This document shows, in pieces, positions 51,457-59,654 of a DNA stretch of 64,000 nt (within the stretch, counting starts at the first letter, position 1; each line of letters starts with the position of its first letter). Source of the stretch: Saprospiraceae bacterium (GTDB lineage Bacteria > Bacteroidota > Bacteroidia > Chitinophagales > Saprospiraceae); the NCBI GenBank assembly GCA_019187365.1, contig JABARE010000002.1:62001-126000 (forward strand). Reading direction: 5' to 3'. A program made the position numbers and the translations under genes. Under the pieces are notes generated by a model that made no database searches, had not been told where the DNA came from, and was given only the letters and a program-made list of their open reading frames with translations.

Positions 51457-52233
51457 ATGACCGACACATTGACCAAAAAATTGGCTCTAAAATGGCGACA
51501 AGACCTCTTGGACTTGAAAGAAAAAATTAAGCTGAAACAACTTAATACGGACAGGGCATTGACAATTGCTCAACAACTAAAAGGCGAATACAAGCAAAAA
51601 TTGGTTAAACCAAATTTTGACATTCAAAATGCACACATTCAACTTTGCGAGACACTCGGACAAGCAAATGAAATACTTGGAGAGTATCGAATAGACAGCG
51701 TTCCATTAACAACGACAACTTTCAATATTCTCATTTCACTTTCATCAGACCTAACAACAGCAACTTCATATTTTAATAAACTTCTTTACCTTAGACTTAA
51801 ACCCAACACTTATACATTAAACGCTTTTATAGCTTACTGCCCGACAGTTCAAGACGGACGGGAAATCATTAAATCAATGGGCAAATATGAAGTTAAGCCA
51901 AATACTCAAACATATAACGCACTATTAAGTTTGACGACCAATGACGACCAAAGGAATGAAATAATTACGGCAATGGAAGGCCAAAATATTGAAGTTAATC
52001 TAGTTACATTTAATACGTTAATTTCACGTTCGACATCCTTCAAAACTGCAATAAACTATTACCGAGAATTAAAACAAAGAAATATTAATCCGACAATAAA
52101 TACTTTTATCACAATTTTAAAAAAAGCTACTTCAAAGGCTGAAATAAACGAAACAGAACAACTATTAATAAATGAAAATATTCGGACTAACAACAGCTGG
52201 GATAGACTGCACGACAGCAAGATTCACGGCTGA
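51457..52233 (+). CDS. Bacterial pentatricopeptide-repeat (PPR)-like protein
   Basis: A 258-residue helical repeat protein; ATG 51457 chosen, with 51445 in frame as alternative. From residue 83 five repeats follow, with starts at about 83, 115, 147, 179 and 211, i.e. a strict 32-residue period: LTTTTFNILIS, KPNTYTLNAFIAY, KPNTQTYNALLSL, EVNLVTFNTLIS, NPTINTFITILKK. The VTFNTLI form is the hallmark of helix A in PPR proteins, which bind single-stranded RNA in eukaryotic organelles; bacterial examples are few. No catalytic domain is present. It is the sole gene of its cassette. A target RNA cannot be predicted with confidence. Confidence 0.75.
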   Translation: MTDTLTKKLALKWRQDLLDLKEKIKLKQLNTDRALTIAQQLKGEYKQKLVKPNFDIQNAHIQLCETLGQANEILGEYRIDSVPLTTTTFNILISLSSDLTTATSYFNKLLYLRLKPNTYTLNAFIAYCPTVQDGREIIKSMGKYEVKPNTQTYNALLSLTTNDDQRNEIITAMEGQNIEVNLVTFNTLISRSTSFKTAINYYRELKQRNINPTINTFITILKKATSKAEINETEQLLINENIRTNNSWDRLHDSKIHG

Positions 52234-52376
52234 TAACACAGGTTTTGCGTCAGGCGGGGTAATGGCGCTGAATCGCTACAGGCTATGCAAATTTGGAGCA
52301 TTGTGCTTCTATTTAAATTCTGTGAGGGTTGCCAGTTTTGTGCTCCGAAACGCGCCCTGGCCCAAAGCCCGAAAAA
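52226..52376 (+). repeat. Long-stem element ending cassette 4 (attC-like)
   Basis: Contains GGCTGATAAC, a partial inverted match to the cassette start GCTACCAGCC at 51418, then a stem formed by GGTTTTGCGTCAGGCG (52241-52256) and CGCCCTGGCCCAAAGCC (52353-52369), with GTGCTTC and GTGCTCC words in the loop. It overlaps the last codons of the PPR gene. Confidence 0.55.
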
Positions 52377-52523
52377 GATGTGGCAACTTCGGCACCACAC
52401 TGGTTCGCCGGATTGCATGCGCAGATGTGGGCGTGAGCGGATCACATCGGCGGCTTGGGGAGATTTCTCCGGGGCACGTAGAATCGCTAATCCGACTCCG
52501 AAGCCTCGAAAATCCGGCGGTAC
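52377..52523 (+). repeat. Border repeat, copy E (diverged)
   Basis: About 147 bp, clearly related to A-D but with many substitutions. The outer stem GCCGGATT/AATCCGGC and inner stem GATGTG/CACATC are kept, while the first hairpin is weakened. Same orientation. Confidence 0.8.
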
Positions 52524-52557
52524 GACGCTAGGTATCACCTATATCAATTGTAATTAA

Positions 52558-52983
52558 ATGGAAGAACATATACTTGTTAGAGTTATTGATGGAATGGAAG
52601 ATTGGATTCCAGTAAAAGCAATTTGTAAGTATGATGAAGTTTATGAAATCCTTGAGGACGAGAATTATTTAAATAGTGATGACAGCGTTTTATTCGAATT
52701 TTATCCCGGAGACATCATTGTGGCGAACTGTGACATATTTCCGACTGCAGACTACGATCAAGCAATTAAATTGCTAAAACCATCCGAAAGGGAAAACAGG
52801 AAATATCTGGAATTTAAATTTTTAGCGACGTCAAGAAGATTACAAATCAGTTTGGAAACGTTAAATCACTATTCGGAGGAAATTGAGAAAATAAAACAAG
52901 AAATGAGTCAGGGGAAATGCTTTTATAGTGGGATTATTGAGCTAATAAAATACCTAGATAAAGCATTGGAACGTGGCGGCTGA
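52558..52983 (+). CDS. Hypothetical cassette protein
   Basis: A 141-residue acidic cytosolic protein that I do not recognise. The N-terminal half looks like a small beta fold (HILVRVIDGMEDWIPVKAI, FEFYPGDIIVANCDIF); the C-terminal half is a charged helix (LETLNHYSEEIEKIKQEM). There is no catalytic motif. It is the only gene between border repeats E and F and so behaves as a single-gene cassette. A role as an immunity or anti-phage factor is possible only by association. Confidence 0.6.
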   Translation: MEEHILVRVIDGMEDWIPVKAICKYDEVYEILEDENYLNSDDSVLFEFYPGDIIVANCDIFPTADYDQAIKLLKPSERENRKYLEFKFLATSRRLQISLETLNHYSEEIEKIKQEMSQGKCFYSGIIELIKYLDKALERGG

Positions 52984-53081
52984 TTGCATAGTCTATGCAG
53001 GATCGCTCCGCGCTGAATAGAATATTTCACTTTTAGCTGCTTCGATAGGGTTGGACCGGGGTTATGCATAACCGAGGAACT

Positions 53082-53124
53082 ACCATTCTGCGCCACATCG
53101 GTTCGCCGGATTGCATGCGCAGAT
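53082..53124 (+). repeat. Border repeat, copy F (truncated)
   Basis: Keeps only the middle part (GCGCCACATCGGTTCGCCGG and TTGCATGCGCAGAT), then breaks off into host-like sequence. It marks the right edge of the cassette block. An unrelated small hairpin GCATAGTCTATGC at about 52985-52997 precedes it. Confidence 0.65.
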
Positions 53125-53127
53125 CGC

Positions 53128-53403
53128 ATCATGGACGCATCCCCTCTGTGTGGTGGGTAGTTTTATGCTGAACAACCATGAGGTGGTGAAGCGGTTTGGT
53201 TTTGTCAGAGAATCCAGGTTCTTCCTGAATTCGGCAACAGCTTCGTCGTCGGCCAATGAAAGAATTCCAAACTGCACAAATGGACGGGCGGCGGCACACA
53301 TCTTATAGAACGGGGCATCAGTTCCCGGGAATCTCTGGAAGAAATTTTCCACTGAGCCATTAAACCAGTAGGAAGAGGTGGGGTCAAATAGCCGTACTAA
53401 CAT
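53128..53403 (-). pseudogene. Possible gene fragment cut by border repeat F
   Basis: A minus-strand frame with natural-looking protein sequence (LVRLFDPTSSYWFNGSVENF, then PFYKMCAAARPFVQFGILSL) that runs into repeat F, where its composition changes to repeat-derived residues. Only 24 bp separate its first ATG from the divergent lipoprotein start, which is tight for two promoters. Family unknown. I read it as a host gene truncated by the cassette block, with low certainty. Confidence 0.3.
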
Positions 53404-53427
53404 TCTTCACCTAAAAATTCTAAAATT

Positions 53428-54252
53428 ATGAAACGCAGTTTTCTGTGGGCTATGTTTTTAGGCCCGGTATTGTTTATGATTTCCTCCTGTGCCAAGGACG
53501 AGGACGGTACAGCAAACGATTTCGTTACCTCATCGGAGGACATTACCACCCAGCAGGACATTCTGGATGCCAACGAGACCGAAATTGGCGACCAGCTCGA
53601 AGCCGGACTGCTCGACCTGACTACGCGCTCGTTCCCGGTCCGCACCTGGTTGAATCCCAAAGGTACCTACCCCAACACGCTGACCATCGACTACGGTCCG
53701 GATGGTGTAACCGGTCCACACGGGCATGTGCGCAAGGGCAAACTCATCATCGATATGACGGCCCCCTGGTACGAAGCCGCTTCGGTGCGTACGGTGACTC
53801 ATGAAAATTTTTACATTGACGATGTGCTGGTTGAAGGCACTGTAACGGTGGTTAACCAGGGTCCCAACCCTTCCTCCCAAATGGTATGGGAACGCGTGGT
53901 GAGTGATCGCAAACTTACTTTCCCCTCAGGAAAGACCATCACCTGGGATGCCAACCAGACCATTACCCAATTAGAAGGAGGACAAACACCCCAACTGCGG
54001 AGCGACGACGTGTGGTCGATCTCCGGAACGTCTGACGGCATCAATCGCGCCGGCAAGGATTTCTCTGGAGCAACTACAGAAGCCCTGGTGTTTCGCTTTA
54101 ACTGCCCCTGGATCGTAAGCGGGGCTTTTTCACTGACGGTCGATGGCGTGACCATTTCAATTGATTACGGCGATGGCCTTTGCAACAACGCAGCAATACT
54201 CACCTTGCCCGATGGCAGCACAAAGGAGATCCGCATCCGCCGCTGGTGGTAG
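53428..54252 (+). CDS. Lipoprotein of unknown function
   Basis: A 274-residue protein with signal MKRSFLWAMFLGPVLFMISSC (quoted as positions 1-21; lipid-acceptor Cys at 21). The mature part is beta-rich, with RTWLNPKGTYPNTLTIDYG, GHVRKGKLIIDMTAPWY and the terminal DYGDGLCNNAAILTLPDGST followed by a basic end, resembling large secreted lipoproteins of Bacteroidota. No enzyme motif. It is followed by a terminator and so probably transcribed alone. Confidence 0.75.
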   Translation: MKRSFLWAMFLGPVLFMISSCAKDEDGTANDFVTSSEDITTQQDILDANETEIGDQLEAGLLDLTTRSFPVRTWLNPKGTYPNTLTIDYGPDGVTGPHGHVRKGKLIIDMTAPWYEAASVRTVTHENFYIDDVLVEGTVTVVNQGPNPSSQMVWERVVSDRKLTFPSGKTITWDANQTITQLEGGQTPQLRSDDVWSISGTSDGINRAGKDFSGATTEALVFRFNCPWIVSGAFSLTVDGVTISIDYGDGLCNNAAILTLPDGSTKEIRIRRWW

Positions 54253-54281
54253 GGTTCTTTAAGGATTTCGTTTTGAATGGG

Positions 54282-54310
54282 GCCGGCTCCAGACGGGGGT
54301 CGGCTTTTTT
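54282..54310 (+). terminator. Intrinsic terminator after the lipoprotein gene
   Basis: Stem GCCGGC with GTCGGC (one G.T pair), followed by six T residues. Confidence 0.7.
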
Positions 54311-54365
54311 ATTTGCGTGAGTTGGACCGCCCCACCATCCGGTGAAAAGACCTGCACCGTGCAGA

Positions 54366-54764
54366 TCAGGGCACTTTCGGAACTCCTTGCTGCTGCAGCC
54401 TTTTTAACAAGCGCACCATGGCCTGTTCCACTTCGGCAAATGCTGCCATTTCCTTGCCAACGTAAATAAACATCAGCAGGCAGGGGTCCTCTTCATGAAG
54501 GTATTTCCGCCAATTCAGGCGAAACGCCTCGCGGATGCGGCGTTTGATCAGATTGCGGTCGGTGGCGCGTTTAAAGGTCTTTTTGGGTACCGATACGGCA
54601 AAACGCAGTCCTTTTTCGGTACTCTCAGGACTAAAACTGTATTTGAGCAGGAGTGGGTGGGAAAAATGTGCGTCGCGCTGGGCGAACAGGAATTCAATCT
54701 GTTTTCTGGATTTCAGCCGCAGGTGCGACGGGAATGCCAGTCCGGGACCCGGAGGGGGCCGCAT
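54366..54764 (-). CDS. rnpA: Ribonuclease P protein component
   Basis: A 132-residue basic protein that assists the RNase P RNA in maturing tRNA 5' ends. The RNR signature is seen as RATDRNLIKRRIREAFR near residue 66, and FAVSVPKKTFKRA precedes it, as in the family. It starts four bp after the rpmH stop on the same strand, the nearly universal rpmH-rnpA arrangement, although dnaA is not seen upstream here. The N-terminal 15 residues are Pro-rich and may not be translated. Confidence 0.92.
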   Translation of the reverse strand: MRPPPGPGLAFPSHLRLKSRKQIEFLFAQRDAHFSHPLLLKYSFSPESTEKGLRFAVSVPKKTFKRATDRNLIKRRIREAFRLNWRKYLHEEDPCLLMFIYVGKEMAAFAEVEQAMVRLLKRLQQQGVPKVP

Positions 54765-54767
54765 GGC

Positions 54768-54923
54768 TTACTTCAGGCCGCGCTCGTCGGAGACCGTCAG
54801 CCTGAGCCTTCCCCGGCCACGGCGACGTGCGAGCACCTTGCGTCCGTTTTTCGACGCCATCCGGCTGCGGAAACCATGTTTGTTGACCCGCTTTCTTCTC
54901 GAAGGTTGAAATGTCCTTTTCAT
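54768..54923 (-). CDS. rpmH: 50S ribosomal protein L34
   Basis: A 51-residue, very basic protein. The canonical start [20 protein letters not shown] and the block [19 protein letters not shown] identify L34. It is upstream of rnpA with a -7 box 37 bp before the start. Length is normal for Bacteroidota. Confidence 0.96.
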   Translation of the reverse strand: MKRTFQPSRRKRVNKHGFRSRMASKNGRKVLARRRGRGRLRLTVSDERGLK

Positions 54924-54959
54924 ACGAATCTGATTGTCAGCAGCTTTTTAAAAGGGAGG

Positions 54960-54967
54960 CAAAGATA
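54960..54967 (-). promoter_or_regulatory. -7 box for rpmH-rnpA
   Basis: TATCTTTG on the minus strand, an exact TAnnTTTG match, 37 bp before the rpmH start. Confidence 0.5.
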
Positions 54968-54994
54968 AGTGTTTTTATTGAATCCTGCAAGCCA

Positions 54995-56722
54995 TTAGCT
55001 GTTCATGGATATCAAAAATTCATCGTTGGTGGCCGTGCCGGACATGTGCTTTTTAACAAATTCAACGGCCTCCTCCGGCTTCATGTCGGCCAGGTGGTTG
55101 CGCAGGACGAACATCTTCTGAATGGTGGTATCGTCAAGCAGGAGGTCTTCGCGGCGGGTGCTCGACTTGGTGAGGTCAATCGACGGGTACAGGCGCTTGT
55201 TGGCAAGGGTGCGGTCGAGCTGGAGTTCCATATTGCCCGTTCCCTTGAATTCTTCAAAGATGACCCCATCCATTTTTGAACCGGTGTCGATGAGGGCCGT
55301 GGCAATGATGGTCAGAGAGCCCCCGTTTTCAATTTTCCGGGCGGCACCAAAGAACTTTTTGGGTTTTTGCAGGGCGTTGGCCTCCACCCCTCCCGACAGC
55401 ACTTTGCCGGAAGACGGCGCAACGGTGTTGTAAGCCCTTGCAAGACGGGTGATGGAATCGAGCAGGATGACCACGTCGTGACCGCATTCGACCATTCTCT
55501 TGGCTTTCTCCAATACGATGTTGGCAACCCGCACGTGGTTGTCTGCCGGCTCGTCGAAGGTCGACGAGATGACTTCGGCTTTTACGCTGCGCTTCATGTC
55601 GGTTACCTCTTCTGGGCGCTCGTCTACCAGCAGCACGATCATGTAACACTCCGGATGGTTGGTAGAGATGGCGTTGGCGAGGTCTTTGAGCAGAAAGGTC
55701 TTTCCCGTTTTGGGCTGGGCGACGATCAGTGCGCGCTGACCCTTGCCGATTGGCGTGAAGAGGTCAATCATGCGGTTGCCGTAGTCGCGTCCCAGCGGGT
55801 GGGTGGTAAGTTTGAATTTTTCGTTGGGGAACAGCGGGGTGAGGTAGTCAAAGGGAACGCGGTCGCGGATCCACTGTGGTTCAAGGCCGTTGATGCGGGA
55901 AACCTTCAACAGGGCAAAGTACTTTTCCCCTTCTTTGGGAGGCCGGATGGCGCCGACAACGGTATCGCCCGTTTTGAGGCCGAAAAGTTTGATCTGGGAT
56001 GGCGAAACGTATATGTCGTCGGGGGAAGACAGATAATTGTAGTCCGAGCTCCGCAGAAAGCCAAAACCCTCAGGCATCATTTCGAGTACGCCCATGCCCT
56101 CGACCATGCCCTCGAGCTCAACGATAAATGCGGGTTCTTCGCGCCGTGGGGCCTGGATCTCCGGGGTCTCCTGTCTTGCGGAAGCGTCTGCGTTGGCAGG
56201 CTGCTCGCGCTCCTGGACGGGCCTCTCCCTGCGTGGATGCATTTCGTGGCGGGGGTCATGCCTTCTCTCAGGCCGCTGGTCTGTTCGGGGACCTGGGTTG
56301 CGGTGGGGCATTCTCTTTGGGCGTTGGTCTTCGCGCGCTGTTTCTTCAGTCTGGACTTCCTGGTCCTGTGTTTTTGGTGAGGGCTCTTCAGGAGTTTCCT
56401 CTTTGGTTACCGGCGCTTCGTTGCGGGGTGGGCGTCCGCGTTGTCCCGGCCTGCGGACGGGCTCTTCCTCATGTCCCACGCGCCGCCTGCGGCCGCGCAC
56501 GTTGTGCTCGTCGACGAGCAGGTCGTACACCGGCTGTTCCACGGCATCGCCGTTTCCGGCATCGCCATCGGTGCCGCTTTTTTTCAAAGCCTGCTGGTCG
56601 AGTATCTTGTAAATGAGGTCCTGTTTAGAGAGTTTTTTTGAATTGGGTACGCCCAACTGTTCGGCGAGGTCGCGCAACTCAGGTACGAGCATATCGTTGA
56701 GCTGCAAAATATCGTATTTCAT
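54995..56722 (-). CDS. rho: Transcription termination factor Rho
   Basis: A 575-residue hexameric RNA helicase. The N-terminal Rho-N helices ([20 protein letters not shown]) are followed by an insert of about 140 residues (roughly 60-200) rich in Arg, Glu, Pro and Gln. Then come the cold-shock-like RNA-binding domain ([20 protein letters not shown]) and the ATPase core with Walker [42 protein letters not shown] and the GGVEANAL Q-loop region. Such disordered inserts are seen in Rho of several high-turnover phyla and add RNA binding or condensation. Followed on the same strand by rpmH-rnpA. Confidence 0.96.
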   Translation of the reverse strand: MKYDILQLNDMLVPELRDLAEQLGVPNSKKLSKQDLIYKILDQQALKKSGTDGDAGNGDAVEQPVYDLLVDEHNVRGRRRRVGHEEEPVRRPGQRGRPPRNEAPVTKEETPEEPSPKTQDQEVQTEETAREDQRPKRMPHRNPGPRTDQRPERRHDPRHEMHPRRERPVQEREQPANADASARQETPEIQAPRREEPAFIVELEGMVEGMGVLEMMPEGFGFLRSSDYNYLSSPDDIYVSPSQIKLFGLKTGDTVVGAIRPPKEGEKYFALLKVSRINGLEPQWIRDRVPFDYLTPLFPNEKFKLTTHPLGRDYGNRMIDLFTPIGKGQRALIVAQPKTGKTFLLKDLANAISTNHPECYMIVLLVDERPEEVTDMKRSVKAEVISSTFDEPADNHVRVANIVLEKAKRMVECGHDVVILLDSITRLARAYNTVAPSSGKVLSGGVEANALQKPKKFFGAARKIENGGSLTIIATALIDTGSKMDGVIFEEFKGTGNMELQLDRTLANKRLYPSIDLTKSSTRREDLLLDDTTIQKMFVLRNHLADMKPEEAVEFVKKHMSGTATNDEFLISMNS

Positions 56723-56903
56723 AATCTAAGCCTGAAAGGCGGAAGTTTAAGGATTTTAAAAAAAGGTAAGGGCTTGACTAACAATCGATTTTCAGAGGAC
56801 CTGGTTGTCCGTAGGCCACAGAAGTCCGGTCAAAGGTATAAGGACAAGCAAGAAATACTCTGGAGAAGCGAAAGAATGAAAACCATTAGCGGTTTAACGG
56901 CTG

Positions 56904-56911
56904 CAAAGGTA
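56904..56911 (-). promoter_or_regulatory. -7 box for rho
   Basis: TACCTTTG on the minus strand, an exact TAnnTTTG match, about 180 bp before the rho start. It implies a long leader, which would fit autogenous control of rho. Confidence 0.45.
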
Positions 56912-56993
56912 CGATGCCCCAATCGATTTTGGTATATTTCAAAAAAAATTTCGCCACATTGTACTAACATTGCCCGAAGGAAATGACCGGTCT

Positions 56994-58274
56994 ATGGTTG
57001 AAATGAGGATACTGAGGAGTGACCCCGAGGGGGTTGTAAACGCCTATCGAAAGCGCAATCTCCCGGATGCCCAGCTGGCACTCGTAGGAGAGCTCATCGC
57101 CCTTGACGACCGCCGCAAATCCCTGCAACACGGGCTCGATAACGACCAGGCAAGGGCTAACCAGTTGGCGCGCCAGATCGGGGAGTTCATGCGATCGGGG
57201 AAGGCAGAAGAGGCGGCCGGACTCCGCGCCGAGGTGGCGAGGATCAAAGAAACCACCCGGGTGGCAGGGGAAGCCCTCGAAGACGTCCGCACGAGCATTG
57301 AGGAGAAACTGATCAGCTTACCCAACCTTCCCCATCCGGAAGTGCCCCCGGGAAGTACAGCCGACGACAACGAAGTGTTCAAAATGGGTTCCATGGCAAT
57401 TCCTCAACTTGCCGACGGAGCCCTGCCCCACTGGGAACTTGCCAGAAAATACCGCCTGTTCGACATGGAGGCCGGAGCCCGCCTGTCCGGATCGGGATTT
57501 GTGTTGTACCGTGGCCAGGGAGCCAGGCTGCAGCGGGCCCTGATCCAGTTTTTTCTCGACGAGGCCGTGCGAGCAGGATACGAGGAGATCCATGCCCCGT
57601 TGCTCGTCAATGCTGAAACGGCCCGGGCCACCGGGCAGCTTCCCGACAAGGAGGGCCAGATGTACTATGTTGAGCGCGATGAACTGTACCTCATCCCGAC
57701 GGCGGAGGTGCCGGTGACCAACATTTACAGGGATGCCCTGTTGCGTGAAGACGAGCTGCCCGTAAAGCTGTGCGGTTATACCCCTTGTTTCAGGCGCGAA
57801 GCCGGCTCCTACGGTGCACACGTGAAGGGCCTGAACAGGGTACACCAGTTTGATAAAGTCGAGATTGTGCGCCTCGAACACCCCGAACATTCGCAGGCCG
57901 CCCTGGTCCAGATGCTGGATCACGTGGAGGGACTTCTACAGAAACTCGAGCTTCCCTACCGCATATTGCGCCTCTGCGGTGGCGACCTGGGTTTTGCTTC
58001 GGCACTGACCTACGATTTTGAAGTGTACAGCGCTGCGCAGGCACGCTGGCTGGAAGTGAGTTCGGTTTCCAATTTTGAGACTTTTCAGTCAAACCGGATG
58101 AAATTGCGGTTTAAAAATGCACGCGGCGAATCGGTTTTGGTGCATACCCTCAACGGAAGTGCGTTGGCGCTGGCGCGCATCGTGGCTGCCCTGCTGGAAA
58201 ACAACCAGGGTCCCGATGGCATTGCCATCCCCACCGCACTGCGCAGCTATACGGGCTTCGACAGCATCTGTTAG
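56994..58274 (+). CDS. serS: Seryl-tRNA synthetase
   Basis: A class II synthetase that charges tRNA-Ser. Start chosen at ATG 56994 (VEMRILRSDPEGVVNAYRKR), since family members start a few residues before the first helix; 57003 is equally possible. The N-terminal coiled-coil arm (about residues 25-110) is followed by motif 2 (PCFRREAGSYGAHVKGLNRV) and motif 3 (NGSALALARIVAALLENNQ). Length about 426 is normal. Divergent from rho. Confidence 0.93.
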   Translation: MVEMRILRSDPEGVVNAYRKRNLPDAQLALVGELIALDDRRKSLQHGLDNDQARANQLARQIGEFMRSGKAEEAAGLRAEVARIKETTRVAGEALEDVRTSIEEKLISLPNLPHPEVPPGSTADDNEVFKMGSMAIPQLADGALPHWELARKYRLFDMEAGARLSGSGFVLYRGQGARLQRALIQFFLDEAVRAGYEEIHAPLLVNAETARATGQLPDKEGQMYYVERDELYLIPTAEVPVTNIYRDALLREDELPVKLCGYTPCFRREAGSYGAHVKGLNRVHQFDKVEIVRLEHPEHSQAALVQMLDHVEGLLQKLELPYRILRLCGGDLGFASALTYDFEVYSAAQARWLEVSSVSNFETFQSNRMKLRFKNARGESVLVHTLNGSALALARIVAALLENNQGPDGIAIPTALRSYTGFDSIC

Positions 58275-58344
58275 GAAAAATTTAATGAAAAGTTGAAATC
58301 TTACTCCGCCTTGTGCTGTTATAAAAAGGCTAAATAACACAGAT

Positions 58345-59046
58345 ATGGTATTCAATTCGGATTACATGCTCTTTTACCTGCTCTCCATTGCGCTTTCAGT
58401 GGTGGGAATGATCGTCAGCGGCAGACTGCAAAGCAAATTCCGCGCATATTCCAAGGTCGGACTGCGTGCAAACAAATCCGGTCGGGAAATTGCAGAAGAT
58501 ATGCTGCAGCACTATGGCCTGCACAACGTGAGGGTGTTGGAATCGAATGGGTTTCTCTCCGATCACTATAACCCGGTAAACCGCACCGTCAACCTGAGCC
58601 CGGAGGTCTTTCACGGACGGAGTGTTGCGGCCACCGCGGTTGCTGCGCACGAGTGCGGCCATGCCGTGCAGCACGATACTGCGTATTCGATGCTTCAGCT
58701 GCGTTCCAGGATCGTTCCGGTCGTGAAAGTGGCCAGTATGGCACAGCAATATCTGTTGCTTGCGGCGTTCATGTTGGCCAATACCTTTCCCGCGCTGATG
58801 CTTGTTACCATAGTGGCCTTTGCCATTACGACGGTATTCAGCCTGGTCACCCTGCCCGTCGAATTTGACGCCAGCAAGCGCGCCCTGGCCTGGATAGACC
58901 GAAGAGGGGTAGTAACCCAAGAGGAGTACGCCGGAGCCAAAGATGCTCTGACCTGGGCGGGTATGACCTATGTGGCAGCAGCCCTTTCGTCACTGGTGAT
59001 GCTGATTTACCTAATTTTGCGCTACACCGGCATGAGCCGCAACTGA
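58345..59046 (+). CDS. YugP-type membrane zinc metallopeptidase
   Basis: A 233-residue membrane protein (Zn_peptidase_2 family). The metal site is AAHECGHAVQHD near residue 102, an HExxH-like motif in which the Glu is catalytic. There is a first membrane segment at the N-terminus (LLSIALSVVGMIVSG) and two more around 140-165 and 205-225. The substrate is unknown; the family is probably a quality-control or processing protease. Followed by frr after 28 bp. Confidence 0.82.
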   Translation: MVFNSDYMLFYLLSIALSVVGMIVSGRLQSKFRAYSKVGLRANKSGREIAEDMLQHYGLHNVRVLESNGFLSDHYNPVNRTVNLSPEVFHGRSVAATAVAAHECGHAVQHDTAYSMLQLRSRIVPVVKVASMAQQYLLLAAFMLANTFPALMLVTIVAFAITTVFSLVTLPVEFDASKRALAWIDRRGVVTQEEYAGAKDALTWAGMTYVAAALSSLVMLIYLILRYTGMSRN

Positions 59047-59074
59047 TTCCGTCCAGTTCAAAACTGTCCCGATT

Positions 59075-59638
59075 ATGTCTTCTGAAATTGATTCCATATT
59101 TTCTAAAGCCCACGAGGAGTTGGACCGTGCTCTGGATCACCTGCGCAAGGAACTTTCCAAAGTTCGCACCGGTAAAGCCTCCACTGCAATCCTCGACGGC
59201 ATCATGGTCAACTATTATGGAGCCCCGGTGCCGGTGAGCCAGGTGGCGAACATCAGCGTTTCGGACACCCGGACCATCAACATCCAGCCCTGGGAAAAGA
59301 AGATGATCCAGGAAATCGAACACGCAATTTTTGCAGCCAATCTGGGACTGACTCCCCAGAACGACGGTGAGCTGATTCGAATTTCAATTCCACCTCTTAC
59401 CGAAGAGCGGCGCAAGGAATTCGTCAAACAAGTCAAACATTACGGCGAAGAGGCTCGCGTCAGCATTCGCACCAGCCGCCACAAAGTGCTTGACTCGATC
59501 AAACGTGAGCAAAAAAACGGTCTCTCCGAAGACATAGCCCGTCGCAAAGAACAAGACATCCAAAACCTGATCACCGACTTTACGACTAAAATCGACAAGA
59601 TCGTCGAGGCCAAAGAAAAGGAGATCATGACCGTATAA
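59075..59638 (+). CDS. frr: Ribosome recycling factor
   Basis: A 187-residue protein that, with EF-G, splits the post-termination ribosome. Typical blocks: LRKELSKVRTGKASTAILDGI near residue 25, IQPWEKKMIQEIEHAI near 75, and the C-terminal IKREQKNGLSEDIARRKEQDIQ. Length is standard. pyrH, its usual neighbour, is not here. Confidence 0.96.
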   Translation: MSSEIDSIFSKAHEELDRALDHLRKELSKVRTGKASTAILDGIMVNYYGAPVPVSQVANISVSDTRTINIQPWEKKMIQEIEHAIFAANLGLTPQNDGELIRISIPPLTEERRKEFVKQVKHYGEEARVSIRTSRHKVLDSIKREQKNGLSEDIARRKEQDIQNLITDFTTKIDKIVEAKEKEIMTV

Positions 59639-59654
59639 ACGTTCGTTAGTTTAT
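59635..59654. terminator. Hairpin at the frr stop codon
   Basis: ATAAAC-GTTCGTTA-GTTTAT, a 6-bp stem spanning the TAA. It belongs to the recurring CGTTAG hairpin set; no T run. Confidence 0.4.

Larger units (their letters stand above)
31049..53081 (+). mobile_element. Integron-like cassette array
   Basis: A+T-rich cargo divided by a conserved folded repeat at 30901, 38863, 42380, 51267, 52377 (diverged) and 53082 (truncated), all in the same orientation. Cassette termini match as inverted repeats in two segments: GTTACCTGC at 31049 with GCAGGTAAC at 38735, and GTTGCATGCA at 39011 with TGCATGCAAC at 42255. This is the arrangement expected when each cassette carries its own R'' and the first bases of R'. 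All but one of the 15 genes point the same way. Cassettes of 8 kb and the lack of a visible intI are unusual, so another transposition mechanism remains possible. Confidence 0.6.

Noticed and set aside
55367..56380. 337-codon frame opposite rho
   Set aside because: Antisense shadow of rho; composition is unnatural (many Val, Gly, His and Cys).
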